Positions 11,099 through 20,265 of a stretch of DNA of 64,000 bases are shown piece after piece. The translations under genes were made by a program, and so were the position numbers. Origin of the DNA: Rufibacter tibetensis (lineage in GTDB: Bacteria > Bacteroidota > Bacteroidia > Cytophagales > Hymenobacteraceae); the NCBI RefSeq assembly GCF_001310085.1, contig NZ_CP012643.1, forward strand, positions 3,850,001 to 3,914,000. Reading direction: 5' to 3'. Within the stretch, counting starts at the first letter, position 1, and every line of letters begins with the position of its first letter. The notes beneath the pieces are model-generated. The model was not told the origin of the DNA, searched no databases, and was given only the letters and a program-made list of their open reading frames with translations.

Positions 11099-12616
11099 AT
11101 GAAAACTTACAGCAAAACAGCATCGTTTCCTGAGCAGCCTCCAATGAAGGAGCGACTCCTCAGAGGCATTTCTCTCTTTCTTTTACTGGGATTATTAGCT
11201 TGGGTGGGTTGTACGCCCAAGGCCCGTCTCAACCAAAATGGGCCTTTACTTTCCGGAGGGAAAACCCAGGTACCGACTCTTGATGCAAGCCGAATTTCGA
11301 TCTTAGCTGATTCCCTGGCGCAGGTTTACCTGAAGGCAGGAGAGATACCCGGCATAAGCATGGCGGTCGCCAAAGAAGGAGAGGTGGTGTTCTCAAAAGG
11401 CTATGGCGAAGCGAATCTTGAATTGGGGATGCCTGCCTGCTCCCATACGGTGTACAAAATAAGGTCAGTCACCAAACAGTTTACGGCGGCTCTGGTCATG
11501 CGTTTGGTAGAGGCCGGCAAAATCTCGCTGGATGATTCCATCACCAGGTTTCTGCCTGATTACCCTACGCAAGGGCACCACATCACCATCAGGAATTTAC
11601 TGAACCACACTTCTGGCATAAGTAACCAATCCTCCAGCCTTACTCTGCAGACTGCTTTAAATGGCGGAAACAAACAATGGTTTAAGCTGGACCTTTCTCT
11701 TGAGGAAATGATTGATCGGTTCGGGAAGTTGCCATTCAATTTCAAGCCGGGGCAGCAATTCCAGTACAATAACCTGGGCTATTACCTGCTGGGGCACATC
11801 ATCCAGAAAATAACCGGAATGCCTTACGCCGCCTACCTTGAACAGGAACTGCTCCAGCCCCTGGAACTGGGCGAAACCCTCTTCGCCGATGACCACCGCA
11901 TCATTCTCAACCGGGCTGCAGGCTATGAGTTTTATGGAGGCAAACTCATGAATGCTCCTTACACCAGTCCACAGGCAGGGTTTGCGGCCGGGGCAATTGG
12001 GTCTACCGTGGGTGATCTGGTGAAGTGGACGCATTTGCTGCACAGCGGGAAAGTAGTCTCCAAGGAATCCTTGCAGCAGATGACCTCACCTACGGTGCTC
12101 TCTAACGGTGATACGGTAGGGTACGGATTCGGGCTTTATTTGGCGGAACTGGGCAGTCACCGCAAGGTATACCATGGCGGCACTCGGCCGGGTTTTGGAG
12201 CGTATCTGGCCCACTACCCAGAAGCCGGGGTTACCATTGCTATTCTTACCAACTCAGGGAGTGGACGGGAGAAAGCTGCCGAAATGGAAAAGGTGCTGGC
12301 CCGCTCTGCACTTAACGAGAAAGTGCTGAACCTGCCGCTGGCCCAACAAGACCTGGAGCCCTACACCGGAACCTATACCTTCCAATCTACTCCCACAAAA
12401 TCCAGAGAATTGCGGGTGTTTTATGAAAACGGGCAACTGAAAGGCCAAATGACCGGAGGCAAGCCTTTTAGGCTGCTGTACCAGGGGCAGCACGTGTTCA
12501 TTCCTGAAGTGAATGATACCATGCGTCTGATCTTCAGCATGGAGAACGGCAGGGTAGACAGGTTGAAAATCAAAGAGGGACCTTGGGAGGTGACTCCGGC
12601 TACCCGAAAGTCTTAG
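11099..12616 (+). CDS. Class C beta-lactamase-like serine hydrolase, lipoprotein
   Basis: 505 residues from ATG 11099; ATG 11144 is an equally good start and gives a shorter signal peptide to lipobox AWVGC (Cys38 in the longer numbering). The beta-lactamase fold shows SVTK (Ser123 to Lys126) as the nucleophile motif, YNN (Tyr223-Asn225) and HGG (359-361) in place of KTG. After residue about 410 is a small C-terminal barrel-like domain (LEPYTGTYTF, DUF3471-type). Such proteins are peptidases or esterases of the envelope rather than true beta-lactamases. It precedes a LytS/LytTR pair and shares an upstream 10-mer with it. Confidence 0.86.
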   Translation: MKTYSKTASFPEQPPMKERLLRGISLFLLLGLLAWVGCTPKARLNQNGPLLSGGKTQVPTLDASRISILADSLAQVYLKAGEIPGISMAVAKEGEVVFSKGYGEANLELGMPACSHTVYKIRSVTKQFTAALVMRLVEAGKISLDDSITRFLPDYPTQGHHITIRNLLNHTSGISNQSSSLTLQTALNGGNKQWFKLDLSLEEMIDRFGKLPFNFKPGQQFQYNNLGYYLLGHIIQKITGMPYAAYLEQELLQPLELGETLFADDHRIILNRAAGYEFYGGKLMNAPYTSPQAGFAAGAIGSTVGDLVKWTHLLHSGKVVSKESLQQMTSPTVLSNGDTVGYGFGLYLAELGSHRKVYHGGTRPGFGAYLAHYPEAGVTIAILTNSGSGREKAAEMEKVLARSALNEKVLNLPLAQQDLEPYTGTYTFQSTPTKSRELRVFYENGQLKGQMTGGKPFRLLYQGQHVFIPEVNDTMRLIFSMENGRVDRLKIKEGPWEVTPATRKS

Positions 12617-12708
12617 GTTAAATCCCCCATGGGTAGCTTTCTTTAAAACTTACAAGGGCTTAAACCACCTGAGTACTCCTTCCTGTCCATCCCATATACT
12701 TAACCATT

Positions 12709-12718
12709 CGTCACATTT
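12709..12718 (+). promoter_or_regulatory. CGTCACATTT motif upstream of the sensor kinase
   Basis: This 10-mer is identical to 11013-11022 upstream of the serine hydrolase, and both are followed by T-rich DNA. It lies 60 bases before the kinase ATG. It may be a shared regulator site, but chance cannot be excluded. Confidence 0.35.
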
Positions 12719-12768
12719 TTTGTTTTCTAACGGGCCTAAATCTTATCATTGTTTAATAATCTACCAGA

Positions 12769-14277
12769 ATGAAAGACCTCATCAATAATCCGCAGTATCT
12801 GAAAAAGATTGAGTTTTGGGCAGTGACCACCATATTTGTTTTTGCGGTGTTTTTCCTGAACACAACTGATCCTTCGCTACTAAGAGAATTGTTTAAAGAA
12901 GCGAATACACCATTCTATTACTACTCAGACTACTTTTTCCCACTCTTTTTTCAATACACCACCCTTTTTCTGGGGTTCCTGGCCCTTAACTTTTACATAG
13001 TACCCAACCTGATCAAAAAAGAGAATCTGGCACAAAACATCATTTTCACAGTCATGATTTACCTGGCCGTGGGGCTGGTGTTTGGGATCACCTATACCTA
13101 CGCCAAAAACTACCTGTTCGCCAGGTATGCCACGGAAGATGAGGTGTATACCATGTTGTTTAAAGACAGCTTTTTCTATGCCTTCTGGCTAGCATTGATG
13201 TTTGGGGTGTACTCCGTAGTGAAGTTTGCGGGCCTGTACCTGCTGTCCCATTCAGAAGTGATCCAGGCTAAATACAAAATCATAACCCGCGATGCTTTGA
13301 TTGCCTTTGTGCTCTGGATGATCAGTATGTTTCTCTTGATGCTGGCCGATGCGGAAGGAGAGATTTTGATAGGTTGGGCCATCATCATTCCGTTTGGGAT
13401 AGCATTCTTTTGCTATTCCTTTTATAAGCTGCTTCCAATAAGTATACCTAAAAAGAACCCCTTCCGGACCTACCTGCTGTGGACGGTTCTGGTGTTGGCG
13501 CTTGCGGTGATACCAGTTGGGGTAATTGCCCTGCTGATTGCCAGAGACGGGGATTATGCGGCGGGATTGTCCATGTTTAACACGGCTTTTCAACTCCTAA
13601 TCACCATGCCACTTTCCTGGGTTTTGTATAAGCGGCAAATGCGCGGGAACGAGGAGATTCATGTGCTGAAGAAAGAGCTGGGGCAGTCTAACGCAAATTT
13701 TGACTTTCTGCGCTCACAGATAAACCCGCACTTCTTATTTAACGCCCTCAACACTATTTATGGCACGGCCATCCAGGAAAATGCGGAGCGCACCAGTGAA
13801 GGAATTGAGAAACTGGGAGACATGATGCGGTTCATGCTGCAGGAAAACATGCAGGAAAAGATTCCGCTGGCCCGTGAGATAGAGTACCTGAACAATTACA
13901 TCAGTTTTCAGAAGCTGCGGACAGATCCTAATCCTATTGTGAAGATTGAGTCTTCTATTGAGTGTACGCCCAACACTATCCAAATCTCGCCAATGTTATT
14001 GATCCCTTTTGTGGAAAATGCCTTTAAACACGGCATCAGCTTACGGGAGCCTTCCAACATCAACATCACGCTGGAAGTGAAAGACAAAACCCTGTATTTT
14101 GATGTGCACAACAGCAAGCACGTAAAGCAGGGCAATGATCCGGAGAAGTTTAAAAGCGGGATAGGCCTGAACAACGTAAAACAGCGCCTGCAGCTATTGT
14201 ATCCGGGGAAACATGACCTGATCATCAGGGAAACCGGAAAAGAATTTTTTATCCACCTTACATTAAAAGTATCTTAG
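12769..14277 (+). CDS. LytS-type sensor histidine kinase
   Basis: 502 residues. The N-terminal 290 residues hold about eight hydrophobic segments (an integral membrane sensor). A short coiled region leads to the His_kinase domain: INPHFLFNALNTIYG with phospho-acceptor His321, then IPLAREIEYLNNYISFQKLR. The ATP-binding HATPase region has LLIPFVENAFKHGIS as N-box and GIGLNNVKQRLQLLYP as G-box. This is the LytS/YehU class, which works with LytTR regulators. The regulator starts 28 bases downstream, so the two form an operon. Confidence 0.93.
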   Translation: MKDLINNPQYLKKIEFWAVTTIFVFAVFFLNTTDPSLLRELFKEANTPFYYYSDYFFPLFFQYTTLFLGFLALNFYIVPNLIKKENLAQNIIFTVMIYLAVGLVFGITYTYAKNYLFARYATEDEVYTMLFKDSFFYAFWLALMFGVYSVVKFAGLYLLSHSEVIQAKYKIITRDALIAFVLWMISMFLLMLADAEGEILIGWAIIIPFGIAFFCYSFYKLLPISIPKKNPFRTYLLWTVLVLALAVIPVGVIALLIARDGDYAAGLSMFNTAFQLLITMPLSWVLYKRQMRGNEEIHVLKKELGQSNANFDFLRSQINPHFLFNALNTIYGTAIQENAERTSEGIEKLGDMMRFMLQENMQEKIPLAREIEYLNNYISFQKLRTDPNPIVKIESSIECTPNTIQISPMLLIPFVENAFKHGISLREPSNINITLEVKDKTLYFDVHNSKHVKQGNDPEKFKSGIGLNNVKQRLQLLYPGKHDLIIRETGKEFFIHLTLKVS

Positions 14278-14305
14278 GTCTACCAAAGCTTACTGCTCCG
14301 TCTGT

Positions 14306-14986
14306 ATGAAAGCCATTGCCATTGACGATGAACCCATTGCCTTAGAAATCATAAGGTCACACGCCTCCAAGGTCCCGTTCCTGGATTTGAAGGCGGAGTT
14401 TACCGATGCGTTCAAGGCGCTGGAATACCTGCAAAAAGAAAGCGTGGATCTGCTTTTCCTGGACATCAAAATGCCGGACATCTCAGGCCTGGACTTTTAT
14501 TGTTCCTTAAGCAAGAAGCCGCTGCTGATCTTTACCACGGCGTACATGGAGCACGCCGCCACCAGTTTTGAGATGGATGCGGTAGATTACCTGTTAAAGC
14601 CTTTCTCGCTGGCCCGTTTCATCAAAGGGTGCAACAAGGCATTTGAGCTCTATAATTACAGAAACTCGCCAGAAACTCAGGACCACATTTACATCAAAAC
14701 CGGCTATGAGCAACTGAAGGTGTCGTTTGAAGAAATTCTGTACTTAGAAGCTACTGGCAACTATGTCACCTTTGCCTTGAAAGACAAGAACATCCTTTCG
14801 CGGAGCACTTTCATTGAAGCCATCAACTTACTGCCTACTGACAAATTTGTGCGGGTTCACCGGTCGTATTACGTTGCGGTGCATAAGATTGACAAAATGG
14901 AAAGGCATCAGGTCACCATCCAGAACAAGCACATTCCTATCAGTGAAGCGTATCGGCAGAACCTGACCGCGTTGCTTCATAAGTAA
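14306..14986 (+). CDS. LytTR family response regulator
   Basis: 226 residues. The receiver domain (1-115) has the acidic pair in AIDDEP, phospho-acceptor Asp53 in LFLDIKMPD, and the switch and conserved Lys in DAVDYLLKPF. The LytTR DNA-binding domain (about 125-225) includes YLEATGNYVTFAL and KFVRVHRSYYVAVHKID. It probably receives phosphate from the kinase just upstream. Candidate targets are itself and the serine hydrolase at 11099, from the shared upstream motif. Confidence 0.93.
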   Translation: MKAIAIDDEPIALEIIRSHASKVPFLDLKAEFTDAFKALEYLQKESVDLLFLDIKMPDISGLDFYCSLSKKPLLIFTTAYMEHAATSFEMDAVDYLLKPFSLARFIKGCNKAFELYNYRNSPETQDHIYIKTGYEQLKVSFEEILYLEATGNYVTFALKDKNILSRSTFIEAINLLPTDKFVRVHRSYYVAVHKIDKMERHQVTIQNKHIPISEAYRQNLTALLHK

Positions 14987-14991
14987 CTTAG

Positions 14992-15603
14992 CTAAAGGTT
15001 TAACAAAAAATTGCGCATATCAGGGGTGTCATAATCTTGCAGCCCCTCATGTTTGGTAACGATTTTACCCTCTGGAGAAATGATAAAGGTGGTGGGGATG
15101 GAAGGGCTGTAGAATTCCTCAGGAATTGGTCTAGAGGCTAAGTAAACGGGAAAGGTATAGCCTTTCTTCTGAATGTACTTCTTTACTTTAGGTATGCCTC
15201 CTCGGTCAACTGAAAGCATGACAAACGCAATTTTGTCTGACCCTACTTTCTCATAAAGCCGTTGGATGTTGGGCATCTCGGCCACGCAGGGAGGACACCA
15301 GGTAGCCCAGATATTCAGGAAAATTACTTTGCCGTGGAGGCTTTCAAAAGCAATAGGGCTGCCGTTAAGGGTGGTCATCTGGAAACCGGTTCCTGCCTTA
15401 TAAGTGCTGCTAGCAGAAGCAAGAGCAGCCGCATTTTTTCCGGTTGTGGGTACTTCGGCTTTCTTGAGTCCGGTGGCTAGTAAAAGGCGCTGCATTTGCC
15501 CAATTACCTCAGTGTGAAGGCCGGTGGCATACAATCCACCAAAGAGGAGGAGCATGATTGCCCAGCCTGGTATCTTCCGGAAAGGGAAGGTTGTATTCTT
15601 CAT
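14992..15603 (-). CDS. TlpA-like thiol-disulfide oxidoreductase
   Basis: 203 residues. An N-terminal membrane segment (about 13-30) anchors a periplasmic thioredoxin domain. The active site is WATWCPPC with Cys103 and Cys106. Thioredoxin-fold features follow (VMLSVDRGG, cis-Pro in SIPTTFIISPEG). Proteins of this group reduce or exchange disulfides in the periplasm, for example during cytochrome c maturation. It is convergent with the LytTR gene, with only 5 bases between stop codons. Confidence 0.9.
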   Translation of the reverse strand: MKNTTFPFRKIPGWAIMLLLFGGLYATGLHTEVIGQMQRLLLATGLKKAEVPTTGKNAAALASASSTYKAGTGFQMTTLNGSPIAFESLHGKVIFLNIWATWCPPCVAEMPNIQRLYEKVGSDKIAFVMLSVDRGGIPKVKKYIQKKGYTFPVYLASRPIPEEFYSPSIPTTFIISPEGKIVTKHEGLQDYDTPDMRNFLLNL

Positions 15604-15899
15604 ATTAATTTTGACTTGGTTTACCCGTTGTTTTCTTAAAGCAGCCGCTAAAGTAAGTTAACTATACTACCCGTCTTTTTCTCTTACCTGAACACTTGGC
15701 TTAAACTGCTCAGACAGCAAAATACCCAGATAATCAGAAACAATGCTTCTATGGGTTCGTTAATAAAGCATTATGTAAAGCACATTGAGGAACTAGTTGC
15801 GTAGAGAAGCCCCACCTGCATAGTGTATTTTCCTGCATGAATCTGGAAAAATAGAGCTGTGAGCGATTGAGAAAGATACCTGATTTCTCCGCATGGAAA
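15604..15899. other. Intergenic region between divergent tlpA-like and AraC genes
   Basis: No coding frame or clear structure is visible. It must carry the promoters of both divergent genes. Confidence 0.5.
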
Positions 15900-16742
15900 A
15901 TGATTACTACTTCAGAAGTTGCACCCGCTCCGGTATTAGCCCCATTTGTTCGCTGCTACACCTACCGCGAATTTGAGACTGATGGAGCCTCTCTCATCAA
16001 GCCATGGCATGCCTCTCATGAAATGAGTATGCCCTTCTTCTTCAAAGACAAGCCGGTTTCCTTAGACAACCCCAGAACCGGCCAGTTCCTGAAAGGCGGA
16101 AGCTATGGCGGAGTAGTAGGATTAGGCACTCAAGCCAACGGAAAGATGACGTTTAAGGGCTCCTATGCCTTTTTTGAGATTATCTTCCGTCCAGCAGGCT
16201 TTACAAAGCTTTTCCGGCATCCGGGGAGTGAGTTCACCAATTATGTCTTCAACACCGAAGACGTTTTAGAAAAGCGGGTAGAGGAGTTGTATGAGCAGTT
16301 GTGTTCTGTTCAAACGTTAAAGGAAATGGCCGCGATCACAGATCCTTTCTTAATACACTACCTGAAGCTCCAGCGGCACATTGACTACAAAGATGGAATT
16401 GCCGCAGCCGCTAATTTGATTCTGAAAGAAGCCAGAATGTTGCCCATTGACAGGTTAGCGTCTGAAACGAACATGAGCAAACGTAATTTTGAGCGAAAAT
16501 TCACCGAACAAGTGGGAATGTCGCCCAAGTTGTTTTGCTGCGTAGTCAGGTTCAATCATGCGCTGCTTAGCAAGTTGATAAATCCCAAAAAGGAGTGGAC
16601 TACTATAGCTCAGGATTGCGGTTATTTTGACCAAATGCATCTGATAAAAGACTTCAGGAAATTTGCAGGAGAAAGTCCTTCGCATTTCCTGAAAGAGACT
16701 CCTCTTTCAAATGAACTCTACTTAAATAGAGTAGAAAATTAA
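15900..16742 (+). CDS. AraC family transcriptional regulator
   Basis: 280 residues from ATG 15900; a TTG at 15867 would add 11 residues without known motif. The N-terminal half (1-155) is a sensing domain of the DUF6597 type (APFVRCYTYREFET, FFEIIFRPAGFTKLFRHPG). The C-terminal half has two helix-turn-helices: LPIDRLASETNMSKRNFERK and WTTIAQDCGYFDQMHLIKDF with the AraC signature FRKFAGESPSHF. The ligand and target genes are unknown. A good Bacteroidota-type promoter lies 45 bases after its stop. Confidence 0.88.
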   Translation: MITTSEVAPAPVLAPFVRCYTYREFETDGASLIKPWHASHEMSMPFFFKDKPVSLDNPRTGQFLKGGSYGGVVGLGTQANGKMTFKGSYAFFEIIFRPAGFTKLFRHPGSEFTNYVFNTEDVLEKRVEELYEQLCSVQTLKEMAAITDPFLIHYLKLQRHIDYKDGIAAAANLILKEARMLPIDRLASETNMSKRNFERKFTEQVGMSPKLFCCVVRFNHALLSKLINPKKEWTTIAQDCGYFDQMHLIKDFRKFAGESPSHFLKETPLSNELYLNRVEN

Positions 16743-17314
16743 CAAAAATTGTCGTTATTTTACTATTTACGGGGTAGGTGACCTTGTATCTTTGAATTGA
16801 ATCGGAACAGGAATAGACTCATGGAAAAGCGGACTGGAGCGGTGGCCATTGAGGTTTGGAAAGGCAGAATAGAAAACAAATAGACATCTACAGTTTCGTG
16901 CACATAGCAGAATCTTATCCAGATAATAGATTGAAAAGCTTAAAGTAGAAGGAAGTAAGAACGCAGTCAGACTGTATCCTGTACTTCAATCCCTGCACAG
17001 AGACAGGGAATCCACAAATTCCACCCTACGGTAAAATAACCCTTTCCTTGCCATTTAGAAGTTACCCGACATCCTACAATCCATTTACCTCCTCTTCCCA
17101 GCTTCTTAAGTTAGCTGGTTGTTACCTCTTTCGTTATTGATAGATTAAACAAGTAAAGGTTTTTTGCACTTAGTTAATTTATCTGGTTAACCAAATTCAA
17201 TCAACATCCTCATCATCCTGTGGCACTTGACGGTGCCAGACAATGTCTCGGGTCATTTAATAAGACCGAAGTATGAAGGACTCTCTAAAGCAGCTTACCA
17301 TTACTTATGAAATC
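16743..17314 (+). other. Long intergenic region with promoter-like site and small hairpins
   Basis: TATCTTTG at 16787-16794 fits the Bacteroidota -7 consensus TAnnTTTG. An ATG 27 bases later opens a 20-codon frame (16821-16883) that I do not recognise. Near 17220-17255 two hairpins follow each other, one with arms GGCAC/GTGCC and one AGAC/GTCT. They lie in the presumed leader of the SH3 protein gene. No longer gene is supported. Confidence 0.4.
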
Positions 17315-17650
17315 ATGAAAAATTTATTAATCATAATCCTGCTCATTACTTTGCCAGTTGTGGGGTTTGCCCAAACAAAAAAGGGAAGTGCTGACCATAA
17401 AAGGAAATGCATTGAAGCTCAGGTTATCACTGATGACGTGAAAATGTATCGTCAGGCAGCTACCTCATCAGAAATACTTACCAGCCTTAAAACCTCTGAT
17501 GAGGTGTTGTTCCTGCGCAAGCACAATAATCACTGGGCGGTAGTTACAGTAGGCGATAAGGCAGGGTATGTCTTATATGGTGAAATTACCAACCGTGCAG
17601 TCCCAACTCCAACTCAACCGGCAATTGCCCTGCAGAAGAAACGTAAGTAA
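17315..17650 (+). CDS. Small secreted SH3-domain protein
   Basis: 111 residues from ATG 17315, which gives a clean signal peptide ending at GFAQ; an in-frame ATG at 17273 adds 14 non-signal residues. Residues about 35-90 resemble a bacterial SH3 domain (VKMYRQAATSSEILTSLKTS, then NNHWAVVTVGDKAGYVLYGE). Such domains often bind cell wall or protein ligands. It is followed by a very strong hairpin and is alone in its transcript. Confidence 0.7.
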   Translation: MKNLLIIILLITLPVVGFAQTKKGSADHKRKCIEAQVITDDVKMYRQAATSSEILTSLKTSDEVLFLRKHNNHWAVVTVGDKAGYVLYGEITNRAVPTPTQPAIALQKKRK

Positions 17651-17657
17651 ACAGTAC

Positions 17658-17712
17658 AAACCCTGACAACAGAAAAGCACGCTATAAGCGTGCTTTTCTG
17701 TTGTCAGGGTTT
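17658..17712 (+). terminator. Long perfect terminator hairpin
   Basis: Arms at 17658-17683 and 17687-17712 are perfectly complementary over 26 bp with a 3-nt loop (ATA). It starts 8 bases after the SH3 gene stop and lies between convergent genes, so it can serve both. Confidence 0.9.
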
Positions 17713-17806
17713 AGAGAAACTTCCACTAATAGACCTGGAACGGCTTCATAGAGGTGAGAATTAATTATTCTGCTTCTCTGAGCTTTGAGGCCAATTTTTA
17801 TAAAAC

Positions 17807-18505
17807 CTATGCAAACAAGTTGCCCTGTTCAGAGACGGGTTCCAGCACCGAGGGAACATCATTCTTAGGTGAGTTGACCAAAGCAGAAACCGGATAAGCC
17901 TTCATTTCCTCGGCGGGGTAGGGGCGCAGGAGTTCCACCAGCCTAGCCACATCATCGGTGTTGGAGAGCCAGACGCGTTCTTCCTCCAGATGCAGGATAG
18001 CGGGCATGCGGTTATGGATAGAAGCCATGAGCTCGTTTGGTTCGGTGGTGATCACGGTGAAGGTATTCAGGATCTCGCCGGTTTCCTTGTCTACCCATTG
18101 GTCCCACAAACCGGCAAAGGTGAACATCTGTTCCTCCTTCATGAGAATGCGGTACGGGGTTTTGTCTTTCCCTACCCGTTTCCATTCGTAAAAGCTGTCG
18201 GCGGGTACCAGGCATCGCTTGCCTGATAGCAGACGTTTGAAGCTGCTCTTCTCCATAATGGTCTCGGTGCGGGCATTGATGGGCCGTAGTCCGTGTTCCT
18301 TTTCTTTCGCCCAGCTGGGTAGCAATCCCCAGGAGAAAAACTGCACTTCCTCTGGCGCCTCACTGGTTACCACTGGCAAAAGCTGGGAAGGGGCGGCGTT
18401 GAAGCGCGGCTCTTTCTGATACTTCTCCAGTATTGCGGCTACTGTGCTGGAAGACTGCGTTTCTTTTGCTTTTTTCTTCGGGATAACTGTATAGCGTCCA
18501 CACAT
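17807..18505 (-). CDS. SOS response-associated peptidase (YedK/HMCES family)
   Basis: 232 residues. It begins MCGRYTV, so after removal of Met1 the catalytic Cys2 is at the N-terminus, where it forms a thiazolidine link with abasic sites in single-stranded DNA. Other SRAP residues are present: RFNAAPSQLLPVV, WGLLPSWAK, NARTETI, the RCLVPADSFYEWKR segment containing the active-site Glu, and IHNRMPAIL with the conserved His. It protects abasic sites at replication forks. No SOS operator could be identified. Confidence 0.94.
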   Translation of the reverse strand: MCGRYTVIPKKKAKETQSSSTVAAILEKYQKEPRFNAAPSQLLPVVTSEAPEEVQFFSWGLLPSWAKEKEHGLRPINARTETIMEKSSFKRLLSGKRCLVPADSFYEWKRVGKDKTPYRILMKEEQMFTFAGLWDQWVDKETGEILNTFTVITTEPNELMASIHNRMPAILHLEEERVWLSNTDDVARLVELLRPYPAEEMKAYPVSALVNSPKNDVPSVLEPVSEQGNLFA

Positions 18506-18747
18506 AGAATTTCTGTTTTGACAGGTTAAGCTTGCTTTCGTTTCAGGGCTGTTTTAGGCAAAAGAGGTTTAAATCAGGTGCTTTCTTTAAGCAAACCGCT
18601 CTGCTTTTTAGTCTCCATCCACCCTCTTATACGTGCCAATTTGATTCCAACAAGCCATCAATTTAAGGGTAATTGTTTGCTTTTAGAGAATTAAAGGTAA
18701 GTTTAAGGGTTTTAAGTGTATCTCTCGTATCTAAGTCAAAAACGAAT

Positions 18748-20166
18748 ATGACCAATATGGAATATGATTTTGGAATGGTAGGGTTGGGAGTGATGGGCCG
18801 GAATTTACTTTTGAACATTGCAGACCATGGCTTCTCGGTGGTGGGGTTGGATTTGGACCCAGTAAAAGCCGCCGCCTTAGAGGCCGAGGCTGAATCTGGA
18901 AAACCAATAAAAGGCACTACCTCCATACAGGAGTTCGTGGATTCCTTGCAGAAGCCCAGGGCGTTGATGCTGTTGGTGCCGGCTGGTAAAGCTGTTGACG
19001 CGGCCATCACCAATCTGCTTCCTTATCTGGAGCCCGGCGACATTGTCATTGACGGAGGCAACTCCTATTTCCCAGATACCAACCGGCGTATTCTTGAATT
19101 GCAGGAGAAAAACCTCCATTTCTTCGGGATGGGCATTTCGGGTGGTGAGAAAGGCGCGCGTTACGGTCCCAGCATGATGCCGGGCGGTGACCGTCAGGCC
19201 TATGAACGCTTACGTCCGGTTTTTGAAGCGGTAGCTGCCAAAGTTGATGGCGAGCCCTGCGTTTCTTACCTGGGCAACGGATCGGCGGGGAACTACGTCA
19301 AGATGGTGCACAACGGCATTGAATACGGCATCATGCAGCTCATTGCTGAAACCTATGATTTGTTGAAGCGTGGGGTGGGTAACTCCCATGAGGAAATCCA
19401 GCACATGTTTGAAGAATGGAACGGAAGCGAAGTGCAGTCGTTCCTGGTGGAGATTACGGGCCAAATTCTGAAAAAGACCGATGACGTAACCGGGCAGCCT
19501 TTGGTGAACCTCATCTCAGACCGGGCCCGTCAAAAAGGAACCGGCAAGTGGACCTCACAAAACGCCATGGACCTGCAGGTGCCACTGCCAACCGTAGACA
19601 TTGCGGTGACCATGCGTGACATGTCAGCTTACAAAGAAGAGCGCGTTTTAGCGGCCCAGAGTTTAGCCATTAAGCCCACCAGTTCTGAAGCAAATGCAGA
19701 ATGGCACGAATTGGAAAACAAACTCCGCAACGCCTTCTATTTTGCCATGCTCGTGACGTATGCCCAAGGTCTGGTGCAGTTGCGCGTTGCCTCAGATACC
19801 TACCAATATGAATTGGAATTACAAGAAGTAGCTAAAATCTGGCGAGGCGGCTGTATCATCAGAGCAGCTTGCCTGGAAGATATTAGAAAAGCCTTCGCAG
19901 TTAATCCCGCCTTGCCTAATTTGTTGCTAGACCCCATTATTGGCCAGGAGTTGCTGAACCGGCAGGAAGACATGCGCACCATTGTGAAGCTAGCCATTGA
20001 AAGGGGCATTCCGGTACCCGCCATGATGACTGCGCTAGCGTATTTTGATGCGTACCGCAGTGAAACCTTGCCTACCAACCTGATTCAGGCGCAACGCGAT
20101 TACTTTGGGGCGCACACCTATGAGCGTATTGACCAGCCGGGTATTTTCCATACCGACTGGGATTAG
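18748..20166 (+). CDS. gnd: 6-phosphogluconate dehydrogenase, decarboxylating
   Basis: 472 residues from ATG 18748; a longer frame from 18673 lacks family similarity before this point. It converts 6-phosphogluconate to ribulose 5-phosphate and CO2 with NADP. The Rossmann motif is GLGVMGRNLLLNIADHGF, the substrate region has GMGISGGEKGARYGPSMMPG, and the catalytic Lys lies in GNYVKMVHNGIEYG. The length is that of the standard dimeric form. It leads the oxidative pentose-phosphate cluster gnd-zwf-pgl, about 100 bases ahead of zwf. Confidence 0.97.
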   Translation: MTNMEYDFGMVGLGVMGRNLLLNIADHGFSVVGLDLDPVKAAALEAEAESGKPIKGTTSIQEFVDSLQKPRALMLLVPAGKAVDAAITNLLPYLEPGDIVIDGGNSYFPDTNRRILELQEKNLHFFGMGISGGEKGARYGPSMMPGGDRQAYERLRPVFEAVAAKVDGEPCVSYLGNGSAGNYVKMVHNGIEYGIMQLIAETYDLLKRGVGNSHEEIQHMFEEWNGSEVQSFLVEITGQILKKTDDVTGQPLVNLISDRARQKGTGKWTSQNAMDLQVPLPTVDIAVTMRDMSAYKEERVLAAQSLAIKPTSSEANAEWHELENKLRNAFYFAMLVTYAQGLVQLRVASDTYQYELELQEVAKIWRGGCIIRAACLEDIRKAFAVNPALPNLLLDPIIGQELLNRQEDMRTIVKLAIERGIPVPAMMTALAYFDAYRSETLPTNLIQAQRDYFGAHTYERIDQPGIFHTDWD

Positions 20167-20265
20167 GAACCCTGCTTATTTTCAACATTAGTTTAGATGG
20201 CTGCTTCTGAGGCAAGCAAATAGCATCAAGTTCTCAGAAGCAGCTGTTACTACCATATTCTACTT

